DNA of 64,000 bases, from the NCBI RefSeq assembly GCF_009734405.1, contig NZ_CP046453.1, forward strand, positions 992,001 to 1,056,000, written 5' to 3'. The stretch is from Corynebacterium comes (GTDB lineage Bacteria; Actinomycetota; Actinomycetes; Mycobacteriales; Mycobacteriaceae). Shown one piece after another: positions 8,862 to 17,891 of this stretch (its first letter is position 1; every line of letters begins with the position of its first letter). The notes under the pieces were generated by a model. That model was not told the origin of the DNA, did no database searches, and saw only the letters and a list, made by a program, of their open reading frames with translations. The position numbers were made by a program, and so were the translations under genes.

Positions 8862-9684
8862 GGCCCCGATCCCTGCCCGGGACGGCATCTCCCCGCAGCG
8901 TCTGATCCTGCGCGGAGTCGTCCCCGACGACCGTTCCTACTGGGCGGGGGAGGCAGGCGACTCGCCCTTCCCGTTCGGCCGGTTGCTGGTTCCCGGCACC
9001 GTGCTGGATCGGCCGGTGCCCGCGTGGTTCCATCCTCCGGTCCCGGAAGAGCCCGCGATTCCTTTCGCCCATTCCGTGGTGTTCGAGGACCTCGACCTGA
9101 TCGTGGTGGATAAACCGGGGTTCGTCCCGTCGACGAGCAACGGCCGCATCGTGCGGGAGACGATTCAGACGCGCCTGCGTCTCTCTTACGGTGAAGACGA
9201 GATCGTCCCCGTGCACCGCCTGGACCGGTTGACCTCCGGGATCCTCGTGTGCTCCCGACGTCGCGAGACCCGGGGCGCCTACCAGCGGCTCTTCCAGGAC
9301 CGCCGGGTGGACAAGACCTACGTGGCCCGTGTCGTCGGGGACGTGAGGGTGGGGGAGGAGTGGGAGCTGGTGGAGCTCCCGCTGCACAAGGAGCGGGGCG
9401 AGCGGCAGGTGAGGGTGCTCGACGGCGGCGTCGATACGCGGACCTGGCTGCGCCGGATCGGGGAGGACGAGGTGGAGGTGCGGCCGGTGACCGGTCACAC
9501 GCACCAGATTCGGGTGGTGCTCAGCCATCTGGGTATGCCGGTACTCGGCGACGACACCTATCCCGCGGACCGCGGACTGGCCCTCTACGACTTCTCCTCA
9601 CCCCTGCATCTGCGGGCCGTGTCAGTCGGTTTCCGTGATCCCTTCAGCGGTCAGCGACGGGTCTTCCACGTCCATGCCGGTTGA
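8854..9684 (+). CDS. RluA-family RNA pseudouridine synthase
   Basis: A 276-residue enzyme of the RluA/RsuA-like family that isomerises uridine to pseudouridine in rRNA or tRNA. The catalytic aspartate motif HRLDRLTSGILV is present, as are the downstream TGHTHQIRVVLSHLGMPVLGDDTY and the preceding LIVVDKPGFVPS landmarks of the family. The target site cannot be read from the sequence. The most likely start is TTG at 8854, which overlaps the dapC stop by 8 nt, so it is probably translated from the fdxC-dapC mRNA. No S4 domain is obvious at the N-terminus. Confidence 0.87.
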   Translation: MPEAPIPARDGISPQRLILRGVVPDDRSYWAGEAGDSPFPFGRLLVPGTVLDRPVPAWFHPPVPEEPAIPFAHSVVFEDLDLIVVDKPGFVPSTSNGRIVRETIQTRLRLSYGEDEIVPVHRLDRLTSGILVCSRRRETRGAYQRLFQDRRVDKTYVARVVGDVRVGEEWELVELPLHKERGERQVRVLDGGVDTRTWLRRIGEDEVEVRPVTGHTHQIRVVLSHLGMPVLGDDTYPADRGLALYDFSSPLHLRAVSVGFRDPFSGQRRVFHVHAG

Positions 9685-9732
9685 GGGGGCTAAGCTGGCA
9701 TGTCTACCATCAGCCGACGCGAAAGAGGTTCC

Positions 9733-10311
9733 GTGAGTTCCGAAGAGACACGGGGCAGAAGCCGGTCCTATGCCCGGCTCCGGAGCACCGCCCGCCAGTT
9801 CCTCATGTTCGGCCTCGTGGGTGGCTCAGGAACACTGGTCAACCTGGCGGTGAGCGTCCTGTCGAAGAAGACGGCCGGCTGGGCCGCCGACATCTCCGAA
9901 TACGACGTCTTCATGAACCTGCTCGGCACGGACTACAACATCCGCTGGTTCAACGTCTTCATGGCCATCGCCTTCCTCGTGGCGAACACCTGGAACTACC
10001 AGCTCAACCGGAGCTGGACGTTCCGCGGCTACTCCCAGCGCAGCTGGTGGCGCGGTTTCTTCCCGTTCCTGTTGACCGGTATCGGCGCCTTCCTGGTCAG
10101 CCAGATCGTGGCGACGCTGCTGATGAACCCCAGCTCCCCCATCGCGCTGTCCCCGGAGCTTTTCGACGACTCCACCGGCCTGCGCACCAAGTTCTACTGG
10201 GCGACGGCCATCTCGATCATCGTCGCGATGCCGGTGAACTTCATCGTGAACAAGTTGTGGGCTTTCCGGAAACCGAAGGTCAGAATCGTGAAGACGGAGG
10301 TTCCGGGGTAG
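9733..10311 (+). CDS. GtrA-like membrane protein
   Basis: A protein of about 192 residues with four predicted membrane helices and the GtrA family signature: FGLVGGSGTLVNL in helix 1, NTWNYQLNRSWTF after helix 2 and NFIVNKLWAF near the C-terminus. GtrA proteins are thought to move polyprenyl-linked sugars across the membrane for cell-surface glycans; no partner glycosyltransferase is adjacent. An upstream in-frame ATG exists at 9700, but the -10 element TAAGCT at 9691-9696 is too close for that codon to be in the transcript. The GTG at 9733, with GAAAGAGG 4 nt upstream, is the better start. Confidence 0.78.
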   Translation: MSSEETRGRSRSYARLRSTARQFLMFGLVGGSGTLVNLAVSVLSKKTAGWAADISEYDVFMNLLGTDYNIRWFNVFMAIAFLVANTWNYQLNRSWTFRGYSQRSWWRGFFPFLLTGIGAFLVSQIVATLLMNPSSPIALSPELFDDSTGLRTKFYWATAISIIVAMPVNFIVNKLWAFRKPKVRIVKTEVPG

Positions 10312-10403
10312 GGGAACCGTTCTGTTGCGGTGGCCGGCTGGTCCGCTGCGGTTCAACGCCGCGCAAAAACCAGGGACAGAGGGAAAGCGCCTTCCGACCT
10401 GCC

Positions 10404-11375
10404 CTAGTTGTCGTGCAACTCGGAGTTCAGCTCCACCAGGCGGGAATCAACCGGGGTGGCCTCCACCGCTCCGTTGAGGGAGTTGCGTCGGTACAGAATG
10501 TCATCGGCTCCGGACAGCTCGGCTGCCTTGATGCGGGTGCCGTTGGGGACGTCCGCGTGTCGGGCCACATCACCGAACACCGACACCTTGGTGCCGGCCG
10601 TGACGTAGAGGCCGGCCTCGACGATGCAGTTGTCGCCCAGCGAGACCCCGATACCCGAGTTCGCGCCGAGGAGGCAACGCTCACCGATGGAGATGACCTC
10701 CTTGCCACCGCCGGAGAGGGTGCCCATCACGGAGGCGCCGCCGCCGATGTCGGTGCCGTCACCGATGACCACGCCGGCGGAGAGGCGACCCTCCACCATG
10801 GAGACGCCCAGCGTGCCCGCGTTGTAGTTGACGAAACCCTCGTGCATCACGGTGGTGCCCTCCGCGAGGTGGGCGCCCAGGCGGACCCGGTCAGCGTCGG
10901 CGATGCGAATGCCGGAGGGGACCACGTAGTCGACCATGCGGGGGAACTTGTCCACCGAGTAGACGGTGACCGGACCACGCTCGGTGAGCCTGCCGCGGAC
11001 CATCTGGAAGTCAGCGACCGCGCAGGGGCCGTAGTTGGTCCAGACCACGTTGGCCAGCAGCTCGTACACGCCATCGAGATTGACGCCGTGGGGGCGGACG
11101 AGGCGGTGGGAGAGAAGGTGCAGGCGGAGGTAGGCGTCGTAGGTGTCGACGGGTGCGTCCGAGAGCGAGGCGATGGAGGTGGTCACCGCGACACGGGCGA
11201 CGCCACGGTCCTCGTCGGGGCCGACGAGGGCGGCGAACTGCTGCGGGGCCTGGTCCAGACGCTCCGTGCCCGGGGGCAACGGGTCGTCGGACAGCTTGGG
11301 CGCGGGGAACCAGACGTCGAGGACGGTTCCCGCGTGCGTGATGGTGGCCAGTCCGCGCGCGGTAGCTGAAGTCAT
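10404..11375 (-). CDS. dapD: tetrahydrodipicolinate N-succinyltransferase DapD
   Basis: A 323-residue enzyme that transfers succinyl from succinyl-CoA to tetrahydrodipicolinate in lysine/DAP synthesis. The C-terminal half is a left-handed parallel beta-helix of hexapeptide repeats, and the sequence matches the mycobacterial-type DapD, including [19 protein letters not shown] with the expected active-site glutamate and the glycine-rich [15 protein letters not shown] loop. The start at 11375 overlaps the permease stop (ATGA). It is also preceded at 7 nt by a TATCCT -10 element (11383-11388), so dapD can be read both in the permease operon and from its own leaderless promoter. A paralogue lies at 12805-13734. 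Confidence 0.95.
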   Translation of the reverse strand: MTSATARGLATITHAGTVLDVWFPAPKLSDDPLPPGTERLDQAPQQFAALVGPDEDRGVARVAVTTSIASLSDAPVDTYDAYLRLHLLSHRLVRPHGVNLDGVYELLANVVWTNYGPCAVADFQMVRGRLTERGPVTVYSVDKFPRMVDYVVPSGIRIADADRVRLGAHLAEGTTVMHEGFVNYNAGTLGVSMVEGRLSAGVVIGDGTDIGGGASVMGTLSGGGKEVISIGERCLLGANSGIGVSLGDNCIVEAGLYVTAGTKVSVFGDVARHADVPNGTRIKAAELSGADDILYRRNSLNGAVEATPVDSRLVELNSELHDN

Positions 11376-12760
11376 GGTCGAGAGGATACCCGACGACCGG
11401 CCCATTGGTTGACATTGGCAAGCAGGACCAGCAGTCCGGTCACCACCGCAACGGCGATGACCTGGGAGCGGGCGGCGTCGTCGAAAAGCATCAGGATCAC
11501 GAGCGCCCACAGGGCTGCCATGGTCACCCAACCGAGCCACGGCCAGCCCCACATCCGGACCGTGGAGATCTCGCCGAGCCGTTCCAGTTCGGGATGGAGA
11601 CGCAGGTAGGAGGCGGTGATCATGATCCAGATGACGATGAGGCAACCGCCGACGGCGTTGAGCAGGAACGCCAGCAGACCCTCCGGATTCCAGAACTGCA
11701 GACCGACGGAGGCGAAGGCGAAGATCATGGACAGCACGACGGAGTTGATGGGCACGGATTCCCGGTTCGTCACCGCGAAGATACGGGGTGCGTCATCGTC
11801 GAGGGCGAGGGAGTGGACCAGTCGGGAGGTGCCGTAGATCTGGGCGTTGAACGCGGAGAGCAGCGCCAGGACGATCACGGCCTCCATGAAGCCGACCACG
11901 CCGGGGAGGTTGGCCATAGCCAGGACCGCGGTGAACGGAGAATCCGCTGCAGTCTCTGCGCCGCCGAGCTGGTTGTAGGGGAGAAGGAGGGTGATCACCA
12001 GGACCGAACCGATGTAGAAGACCGAAATACGCCAGATGACCGAGCGCACCGCGACGGAGATCGCCGACTTGGGGTGCTCGGACTCGGCCGCGGCGATGGT
12101 GACCAGCTCGATGCCGCCGAACGCGAACGCCACCGCCAGCATGCCCGCAGCCATGCCCGGCCACCCGTTGGGCATGAAGCCGTCCTCGCCGATGAAATTG
12201 TCCAGGCCGATGAACGTGGAGCCGGGCAGCAGGCCGAAGAAGAGCGCGAAACCGACGGCCAGAAATCCGATGATCACCGCCACCTTGATGAAGGCGAACC
12301 AGAACTCGAACTCACCGAAACCGCGGACCTTGGCGAAGTTGACCACCGCGAAGAACACCACCGACACCAGTGCCGGTATCCACGGGTCGACCCCGAACCA
12401 GTTGCCCATGATGGCGGCGGCGCCGGTCATCTCCGCGCCCATGACCATGACCAGCATGAACCAGTACAGCCAACCCAGGGAGAAGCCCGCCCACCGGCCG
12501 AAGGCCTGCCTGCTGTAGGTGGAGAAGGAACCGGAGGACGGGCGTGCGGCGGCCATCTCGCCGAGCATCTGCATCACCATGACAACGATCGCGCCCGCCG
12601 CCATGTAGGCGAGCAGGATGGCGGGGCCGGCGGTCCGGATGCCCACGCCGGTGCCAAGGAAGAGCCCGGCGCCGATGGCTGAGCCGAGGCCCATCATGGT
12701 CAGGTGGCGGGTTTTGAGGCCCGATCCGAGGTGCGTCTGTTGTTCTGGTCGGCTGGTCAT
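11372..12760 (-). CDS. amino acid permease, APC superfamily
   Basis: A 462-residue membrane protein with twelve hydrophobic helices and the amino acid transporter signature at the N-terminus ([20 protein letters not shown], then [17 protein letters not shown]). This is the AroP/GabP/ProY-like subgroup; the substrate is not determinable. It sits between two dapD-type genes on the same strand, suggesting a link with lysine/DAP metabolism. The ATG at 12760 follows a TAACGT hexamer (12769-12774) by 8 nt with no ribosome binding site, so it may start a leaderless mRNA. A second permease of this type is at 59521-60933. Confidence 0.9.
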   Translation of the reverse strand: MTSRPEQQTHLGSGLKTRHLTMMGLGSAIGAGLFLGTGVGIRTAGPAILLAYMAAGAIVVMVMQMLGEMAAARPSSGSFSTYSRQAFGRWAGFSLGWLYWFMLVMVMGAEMTGAAAIMGNWFGVDPWIPALVSVVFFAVVNFAKVRGFGEFEFWFAFIKVAVIIGFLAVGFALFFGLLPGSTFIGLDNFIGEDGFMPNGWPGMAAGMLAVAFAFGGIELVTIAAAESEHPKSAISVAVRSVIWRISVFYIGSVLVITLLLPYNQLGGAETAADSPFTAVLAMANLPGVVGFMEAVIVLALLSAFNAQIYGTSRLVHSLALDDDAPRIFAVTNRESVPINSVVLSMIFAFASVGLQFWNPEGLLAFLLNAVGGCLIVIWIMITASYLRLHPELERLGEISTVRMWGWPWLGWVTMAALWALVILMLFDDAARSQVIAVAVVTGLLVLLANVNQWAGRRVSSRP

Positions 12761-12804
12761 ACCTGTAGACGTTAACCCCGAGGACAGGGGTGCCGGAAAC
12801 CGGG

Positions 12805-13734
12805 CTACTGCCAGACGTGCCGCAGCACCGGCTCCGGGTGACCGACCTCACGGCTTACGGTCCAGTTGGACTGCCCGTTGAGGGCGGCGGCCGCTATGTG
12901 GTGGCCGGCGTCGGCGTCCCAGATCTGGGTGTCCTTCTCCAGGATGATGTTCGAGCCGACGGTGCAGTTGTCTCCGATGCTGAGTCCGAGGGCACCGGAG
13001 GACACCCCGAAAATACAGTTCTCCCCGATGGTGATGGGTTCGCGCTGCCCGTCGGCGCGCCGGCGGGCCATGACGGTGGAGGACAGGCCGATGTCGCAGC
13101 CCTCACCGACGACCATCGCCGAGGACAGTCGTCCCTCGATGCGGGCCGCACCGAGGGTGCCGCAATTGAAGGAGACGTAACCTTCCCGCAGAACGCGCGT
13201 GCCCGGGGCGAGGTAGGCGCCGAGGCGGACGCGCTCGGCCTCGGCGATGTTGACGCCGGAGGGTACGACGTAGTCGACCATGCGGGGCAGTTTCTCGATG
13301 CCGTACACGTGGATCAGGCCGCGGGAACGCAGCGCGGTGCGGACGAATTCGAAGTTGTCGGGGGTGCACGGTCCCTTGTTTGTCCACACCACCGTGGTCA
13401 GGCGCCGGAGCGCACCGTCCATGTTGAGCTCAAGTGGGCGGACCAGACGGTGGGAGAGCAGATGGAGCCGCAGGTAGACATCATGCGCATCGATGGGCGA
13501 GGCCTGCAGGTCGGCGATCGTGGTGCGGACCGCGACCTGTTCCACCATCCGGTCCTCGTCGAGGAGGACCAGCTTGAGCATGCTGGCGGGGATGTCGCGG
13601 GCGCCGAGACGCTCCGAGCCGGACACGAGCCCGGCGCCGTCGATGAGCTCCGGCTCGGGGTACCAGGTGTCCAGAACCGTGCCATCCATGGCGATGTTGG
13701 CGATGCCGACCGCGGTTGCTCCCTGAGTTGTCAT
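12805..13734 (-). CDS. DapD-like succinyltransferase paralogue
   Basis: A 309-residue paralogue of DapD at 10404-11375. The N-terminal domain aligns well ([20 protein letters not shown] versus the same block in DapD), and the glutamate-containing [18 protein letters not shown] is kept, with hexapeptide repeats behind it. The glycine-rich acyl-CoA loop of DapD ([14 protein letters not shown]) is replaced by [17 protein letters not shown], so cofactor or acceptor use may differ. The ATG at 13734 is 8 nt from TAGACT (13743-13748), a probable leaderless start divergent from dapE. It may be a second tetrahydrodipicolinate enzyme or an acyltransferase with another substrate. Confidence 0.8.
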   Translation of the reverse strand: MTTQGATAVGIANIAMDGTVLDTWYPEPELIDGAGLVSGSERLGARDIPASMLKLVLLDEDRMVEQVAVRTTIADLQASPIDAHDVYLRLHLLSHRLVRPLELNMDGALRRLTTVVWTNKGPCTPDNFEFVRTALRSRGLIHVYGIEKLPRMVDYVVPSGVNIAEAERVRLGAYLAPGTRVLREGYVSFNCGTLGAARIEGRLSSAMVVGEGCDIGLSSTVMARRRADGQREPITIGENCIFGVSSGALGLSIGDNCTVGSNIILEKDTQIWDADAGHHIAAAALNGQSNWTVSREVGHPEPVLRHVWQ

Positions 13735-13800
13735 ATCTACAGAGTCTACGGTGCACCGATAAGCCGCACACCTCGAGGCCCGACCGCTATCCTGGGGCAG
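13735..13800. promoter_or_regulatory. divergent leaderless promoters of the dapD paralogue and dapE
   Basis: The 66-bp spacer carries TAGACT on the minus strand (13743-13748), 8 nt before the ATG of the dapD paralogue, and TATCCT on the plus strand (13788-13793), 7 nt before the dapE ATG. No ribosome binding site separates either hexamer from its start codon, so both mRNAs are predicted to begin at or next to the start codon. Confidence 0.6.
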
Positions 13801-14895
13801 ATGAACCCGATTGATCTGACCTCCGACCCGGTGTCCCTGACCGCTGCTCTGGTGGACGTCCCCAGCCCCTCACACCATGAGAAACAACTGGCGGACGCGG
13901 TTGAGACGGCCCTGCGGACCATCCCGGGGATTCCTGATTCCCAGGTCATCCGGCGGGGCGACACCGTCGCCGCCGCCACCCGCCGGGGCCTGGGTCAGCG
14001 GGTGATCCTGGCGGGCCATCTGGATACCGTGCCCATCGCCGGCAATGTGCCGCACCGGATGGTCGACGGCAACATGCACGGCTGCGGCACCGTGGACATG
14101 AAATCGGGCCTGGCGGTGTACCTCCACCTGTTCGCCACCCTGGCGGGGGACCCCGATCTGGCCTTCGATCTCACCGTCATCGCGTACGCGTGCGAGGAGG
14201 TGGAGAGCCGGTTCAACGGCCTCGGCCATCTGGCGGTCAGCGATCCGGAGTGGCTGCAGGGAGACCTGGCGCTGCTGGGGGAACCGTCGAACGGAATCAT
14301 CGAGGCCGGTTGCCAGGGCACGCTCCGGGTGAAGATCACCGCCCACGGGGCACGGGCCCATTCGGCCCGCAGCTGGCTGGGAGACAACGCCGCCCACAAA
14401 CTCGCGGCCGTGGTCGCCCGCGTCGCCGCGTACGAGGCCCGCAGCGTGGATATCGACGGCTGCGTCTACCGGGAGGGGCTCAACGTGGTGCGGCTCGAGT
14501 CTTTCGTCGCCAACAACACCATCCCGGATGAGGCGTACGCCATGGTGAACTTCCGTTTCGCCCCCGACCGGTCGCCGGAGGAGGCGTACGGGCATGTGGT
14601 GACATATCTGGCGTTGGGGGAGGGCTTCACGCTGACCCTGGAGGATTCGGCACCCGGCGCCCTGCCTGGTCTGACACAGCCGGCGGCGGCCGCGCTCATC
14701 GGGACGGTCGGCGAGGTCCGTGGGAAGCTGGGCTGGACCGATGTCGCGCGTTTCTCCCCGCTGGGGGTGCCTGCGGTGAATTTCGGCCCCGGCGATCCGG
14801 CCTTCGCCCACCGTAAGGATGAGCAGGTGCCGGTGGCTCAGATCAGCCAGGTCGCTGCACATCTGCGTAAATTCCTGACCACACGCCCCGCCTGA
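13801..14895 (+). CDS. dapE: succinyl-diaminopimelate desuccinylase DapE
   Basis: A 364-residue M20-family metallohydrolase that cleaves N-succinyl-LL-diaminopimelate to LL-DAP and succinate, completing the succinylase branch with DapD and DapC. The first metal-ligand motif GHLDTVP and the following [12 protein letters not shown] segment are present, as are the catalytic glutamates in [12 protein letters not shown]. The frame is open far upstream, but the start at 13801 ([13 protein letters not shown]) fits homologues and lies 7 nt after the TATCCT -10 element. It is divergent from the dapD paralogue. The stop precedes the LOG gene by 39 nt. Confidence 0.94.
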   Translation: MNPIDLTSDPVSLTAALVDVPSPSHHEKQLADAVETALRTIPGIPDSQVIRRGDTVAAATRRGLGQRVILAGHLDTVPIAGNVPHRMVDGNMHGCGTVDMKSGLAVYLHLFATLAGDPDLAFDLTVIAYACEEVESRFNGLGHLAVSDPEWLQGDLALLGEPSNGIIEAGCQGTLRVKITAHGARAHSARSWLGDNAAHKLAAVVARVAAYEARSVDIDGCVYREGLNVVRLESFVANNTIPDEAYAMVNFRFAPDRSPEEAYGHVVTYLALGEGFTLTLEDSAPGALPGLTQPAAAALIGTVGEVRGKLGWTDVARFSPLGVPAVNFGPGDPAFAHRKDEQVPVAQISQVAAHLRKFLTTRPA

Positions 14896-14934
14896 CTCGG
14901 CGGGTGCCCTCCCGAACAGATAAGTTCTTTTACT

Positions 14935-15774
14935 ATGGCACCGAACATCACTCCCGATCCCGATAAGGCGCGCATGCTGCGTGGCCCCATTCTGATGCGC
15001 ACCGAGGGCGATAAAGAGAGCACCTACGATCAGCGACTGCTGGAGCTGGGTGCCGACCATGACTGGATGCACGCCGACCCGTGGCGCATCCTGCGTATCC
15101 AGGGCGAGTTCGTCTCCGGTTTCGACGCCCTGGCGTCCATGCCGAAGGCGGTCACCGTCTTCGGATCGGCGCGCATCCCGGAGGGTCAGCCCTTGTACGA
15201 GCTGGGTTGTGACCTGGGCAAGGCGCTGGCGGACGCCAACTACGCCGTGATCACCGGCGGCGGCCCCGGCCTGATGGAGGCCCCGAACCGTGGCGCGCAC
15301 GGGGCGGACGGGTTGTCGGTCGGTCTGGGCATCGAGCTCCCGCATGAGCAGGCGCTCAACGCCTGGGTCGATCTCGGACTGAACTTCCGTTATTTCTTCG
15401 TGCGTAAGACGATGTTCCTCAAGTATTCGCAGGCGTTCGTGTGTCTGCCGGGTGGTTTCGGCACCCTCGACGAACTCTTCGAGGTCCTCTGCATGGTGCA
15501 GACCAAGAAGGTCACCAACTATCCGATCGTGCTCATCGGCACCGAGTTCTGGGGAGGTCTGATCGACTGGATCAAGGCGCGTCTGGTGACCGACGGCATG
15601 ATCTCCGAAGATGACCTCGACCTGTTCCTGGTCACCGATTCCGTCGAGGAGGCCGTGGCGCACATCGTCGAGGCCCACCGCGTGCTCACGGACGGCCGTC
15701 TCATCGCCACCCCCGACGATGAGTTCACCCCGGTCCACGAGGTCCTCGAAACGGTCCACCACCATCAGATCTAA
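14935..15774 (+). CDS. LOG family protein (TIGR00730-type Rossmann fold)
   Basis: A 279-residue protein with the LOG signature PGGFGTLDELFEVL and the preceding GGGPGLMEAPNRGA nucleotide-binding loop. Family members are cytokinin riboside 5'-monophosphate phosphoribohydrolases, which release the base from modified or plain AMP; in actinobacteria the physiological role is unclear. The long N-terminal region (about 75 residues before VTVFGSARIPEG) distinguishes it from the short ~190-residue LOG proteins and matches the one found after dapE in mycobacteria (Rv1205 position). The ATG is 8 nt from TAAGTT (14921-14926), consistent with a leaderless mRNA. Confidence 0.85.
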   Translation: MAPNITPDPDKARMLRGPILMRTEGDKESTYDQRLLELGADHDWMHADPWRILRIQGEFVSGFDALASMPKAVTVFGSARIPEGQPLYELGCDLGKALADANYAVITGGGPGLMEAPNRGAHGADGLSVGLGIELPHEQALNAWVDLGLNFRYFFVRKTMFLKYSQAFVCLPGGFGTLDELFEVLCMVQTKKVTNYPIVLIGTEFWGGLIDWIKARLVTDGMISEDDLDLFLVTDSVEEAVAHIVEAHRVLTDGRLIATPDDEFTPVHEVLETVHHHQI

Positions 15775-15778
15775 TTCA

Positions 15779-16618
15779 TTGGACAGTCATGCCCTGCCGG
15801 TGGTGATGGCGATCGTCAACCGCACCCCCGACTCCTTCTATGACCGGGGCGCCACCTTCACCGACGAGGCGGCCCTGCGCCGCTGCGACCGGGTCATCGC
15901 CGAGGGGGCGGGCATCGTCGACATCGGCGGCGTGAAGGCCGGCCCCGGTTCGCTTGTCGACGCCGCCGAGGAGATCGGCCGCGTCGTCCCCGTCATCGAG
16001 GCCGTCGCCGCCCGCCATCCCGGCGTGCTCATCTCGGTGGACACCTGGCGCGCCGAGGTCGCAGAGGAGGCCATCCGGGCCGGCGCGGGCCTGGTCAACG
16101 ACACGTGGGCGGGCCACGACCCGGAGCTCGTAGAGGTCGCCGGCCACCACCGCGTCGGCTACGTGTGCTCGCACACGGGGGGAGTGGAGCCCCGGACCCG
16201 GCCGCACCGGGTGCATTTCGACGACGTCGTCGCCGATGTCATCGCCGAGACCACGCGTCTGGCGGAACGCGCCGTCGCGGTCGGGGTGCCGGAGGAGAAG
16301 ATCTTCATCGACCCCACCCATGATTTCGGCAAGAACACCTTCCACGGCCTCGAGCTTCTCCGCCGTGTCGATGAGCTGGTGGCCACCGGATGGCCGGTCC
16401 TCATGGCGCTGTCCAACAAGGACTTCGTCGGCGAGACGGTGAACCGCGAAGTCGGCGACCGGGTGGCGGGAACCCTTACCGCGACTGCCTGGGCCGCCGC
16501 CCGCGGGGTCGCCGCCTTCCGCGCCCATGAGGTCGCGGAGACCATCGACGTCATCCGCATGACCGCGGCGATCGCCGGTACGGCCGCGCCGCTCAACACC
16601 ATCCGGGGGCTGGTGTGA
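15779..16618 (+). CDS. folP2: dihydropteroate synthase-like protein FolP2
   Basis: About 279 residues with the dihydropteroate synthase core: MAIVNRTPDSFYDRG (pterin site), GAGIVDIGGVKAGPG, VLISVDTWRAEVA and a late LMALSNKDFVG segment. The wording of the first motif (NRTPDSFYD rather than NVTPDSFSD) is that of FolP2. In M. tuberculosis FolP2 lacks normal folate-synthase activity and lies next to gpgS, exactly as here. The start is uncertain: TTG at 15779 is the only in-frame candidate close to the LOG stop, and no clear ribosome binding site precedes it. The stop overlaps the gpgS GTG, so the two are coupled. Confidence 0.8.
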   Translation: MDSHALPVVMAIVNRTPDSFYDRGATFTDEAALRRCDRVIAEGAGIVDIGGVKAGPGSLVDAAEEIGRVVPVIEAVAARHPGVLISVDTWRAEVAEEAIRAGAGLVNDTWAGHDPELVEVAGHHRVGYVCSHTGGVEPRTRPHRVHFDDVVADVIAETTRLAERAVAVGVPEEKIFIDPTHDFGKNTFHGLELLRRVDELVATGWPVLMALSNKDFVGETVNREVGDRVAGTLTATAWAAARGVAAFRAHEVAETIDVIRMTAAIAGTAAPLNTIRGLV

Positions 16619-17352
16619 AGGCGTCGGTGGTTATCCCGGCGCTCAACGAGGAGGCCACCGTGGCCGAGGTCGTGCGCGCCGTCCTGGCGGATGAACCCCA
16701 CGAGGTTCTGGTCATCGACGCCGACTCCACCGACCGCACCGCAGCGGAGGCCGCGGCAGCCGGGGCCAGGGTGCTCAACTGGCGGGAGATCCTGCCGGAG
16801 ATCCCCACGCGCCCGGGCAAAGGTGAGTCCCTGTGGCGGGGAGTGGCCGCCGCCACCGGCGACGTCGTGGTGTTCATCGACGCAGACCTCCATCGGCCCG
16901 CCGTCGGCATGGTCAGGGCGCTGACCGCCCCGTTCACGGACCCGGCGGTCCATCTCGTCAAAGCTGATTATCAACGCACCATCAACGGTCAGCCCACCGG
17001 CGGCGGGAGGGTCACCGAGCTGACGGCCAAACCCCTGCTGCGCGCCCTGTTCCCGGACCTGGCGCACATCAACCAGCCCCTGGCCGGTGAGTACGCCATC
17101 CGTCGCACGACGGCCCTTCAGCTTCCCTTCGCCGCCGGTTACGGGGTGGAGGCCGGCCTGCTCGTCGACGTCGCTGACCTCCACGGCGCCACCTCCATCA
17201 GGCAGGTCGACCTCGGGGTCCGTCGCCACCGCAACCGACCTCTGGAGGAGCTGGGCCCCATGGCCGACATTGTGGCTGCCACGCTGCTGGAGAAGGCGGG
17301 CGTGGGCGAGGGCGGCGTGGGGAAGCGACCGGCCCTGTCCGGTATCCTCTAG
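16615..17352 (+). CDS. gpgS: glucosyl-3-phosphoglycerate synthase GpgS
   Basis: A 245-residue GT-A fold glycosyltransferase starting directly with VVIPALNEEATVAEVVRA. It has the DxD-type metal motif in VFIDADLHRP and the late LAGEYAIRRTTALQLPFAAG segment seen in GpgS. The enzyme makes glucosyl-3-phosphoglycerate from UDP-glucose, a precursor of methylglucose lipopolysaccharides in mycobacteria and glucosylglycerate in other bacteria. The mycobacterial enzyme is longer (about 320 residues), mainly at its ends. The GTG start overlaps the folP2 stop (GTGA). Identification rests on synteny with Rv1207-Rv1208 plus these motifs. Confidence 0.83.
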   Translation: MKASVVIPALNEEATVAEVVRAVLADEPHEVLVIDADSTDRTAAEAAAAGARVLNWREILPEIPTRPGKGESLWRGVAAATGDVVVFIDADLHRPAVGMVRALTAPFTDPAVHLVKADYQRTINGQPTGGGRVTELTAKPLLRALFPDLAHINQPLAGEYAIRRTTALQLPFAAGYGVEAGLLVDVADLHGATSIRQVDLGVRRHRNRPLEELGPMADIVAATLLEKAGVGEGGVGKRPALSGIL

Positions 17353-17354
17353 CC

Positions 17355-17648
17355 ATGTTCTCCTGGCTGCTGCTCGTCATCCTGTTGATCGCGTTCGTCG
17401 CGATCGGCATCGTGTTCTGGGGCAGTGTCTTCGGGCGCGGAGAGGTGCTGCCGCCTCTCGATCCGGATGAGACCCTCCGGGCCAACCGGGTGGCCGTCGG
17501 GACCGGAAACCTCGACGCGGTGCAGTTTGAACTCGTCTACCGCGGCTACCGTCCGGAGCAGGTCGATGACGTCATTGCGCACCTGTCGGCGGAGCTGAAG
17601 GAGGCCCAGGAAACCATCGCCCGGCTCTCTTATCTGAAAAAGGACTAA
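17355..17648 (+). CDS. DivIVA-domain-like small membrane-anchored protein
   Basis: A 97-residue protein: one N-terminal membrane helix (residues about 2-26), a linker, then a DivIVA-like segment (FELVYRGYRPEQVDDVIAHL) and a short coiled-coil tail rich in E, A and K. The same kind of protein follows gpgS in M. tuberculosis (Rv1209). The DivIVA-like motif suggests association with a polar or septal scaffold such as Wag31, but this is inference. The ATG is 2 nt after the gpgS stop, so it is in the same operon. Confidence 0.75.
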   Translation: MFSWLLLVILLIAFVAIGIVFWGSVFGRGEVLPPLDPDETLRANRVAVGTGNLDAVQFELVYRGYRPEQVDDVIAHLSAELKEAQETIARLSYLKKD

Positions 17649-17691
17649 ACTGGTCAGGGTAAACGATCCGAGAAGAAGGAGCCAACTCAAT

Positions 17692-17859
17692 ATGGCAGCT
17701 ATGAAGCCGCGTACCGGTAACGGTCCCATGGAAGCGGTCGAGGAAAGCCGGAAGATCGTGATGCGCATCCCGTCTGACGGCGGCGGTCGTCTGGTTGTTG
17801 AGATGAGTAAGGAAGAAGCGGCCGAGCTCGGCGCACTGCTCACCGCTGCGGCCGAATAG
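17692..17859 (+). CDS. DUF3117 small protein
   Basis: A 55-residue protein, MAAMKPRTGNGPMEAVEESR..., ending in EMSKEEAAELGALLTAAAE. This is the highly conserved actinobacterial DUF3117 family (Rv1211 in M. tuberculosis), whose function is unknown; the fold is expected to be a small beta structure with a C-terminal helix. The ATG at 17692 has AGAAGGAG upstream. It stands at its usual place between the gpgS cluster and the glg genes. Confidence 0.9.
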   Translation: MAAMKPRTGNGPMEAVEESRKIVMRIPSDGGGRLVVEMSKEEAAELGALLTAAAE

Positions 17860-17891
17860 GCCCACCAATCTGTGAGGGTATGCTCGACTGC

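Noticed and set aside
10312..10403. A possible tRNA (GGTTCAA in a GC-rich stretch)
   Set aside because: No acceptor stem, D-arm or anticodon arm fits. No other tRNA, rRNA or CRISPR array was seen in the window.
12790..13800. A 5' extension of dapE across the dapD paralogue
   Set aside because: It would be antisense to a conserved gene and pass through a promoter; dapE starts well at 13801.
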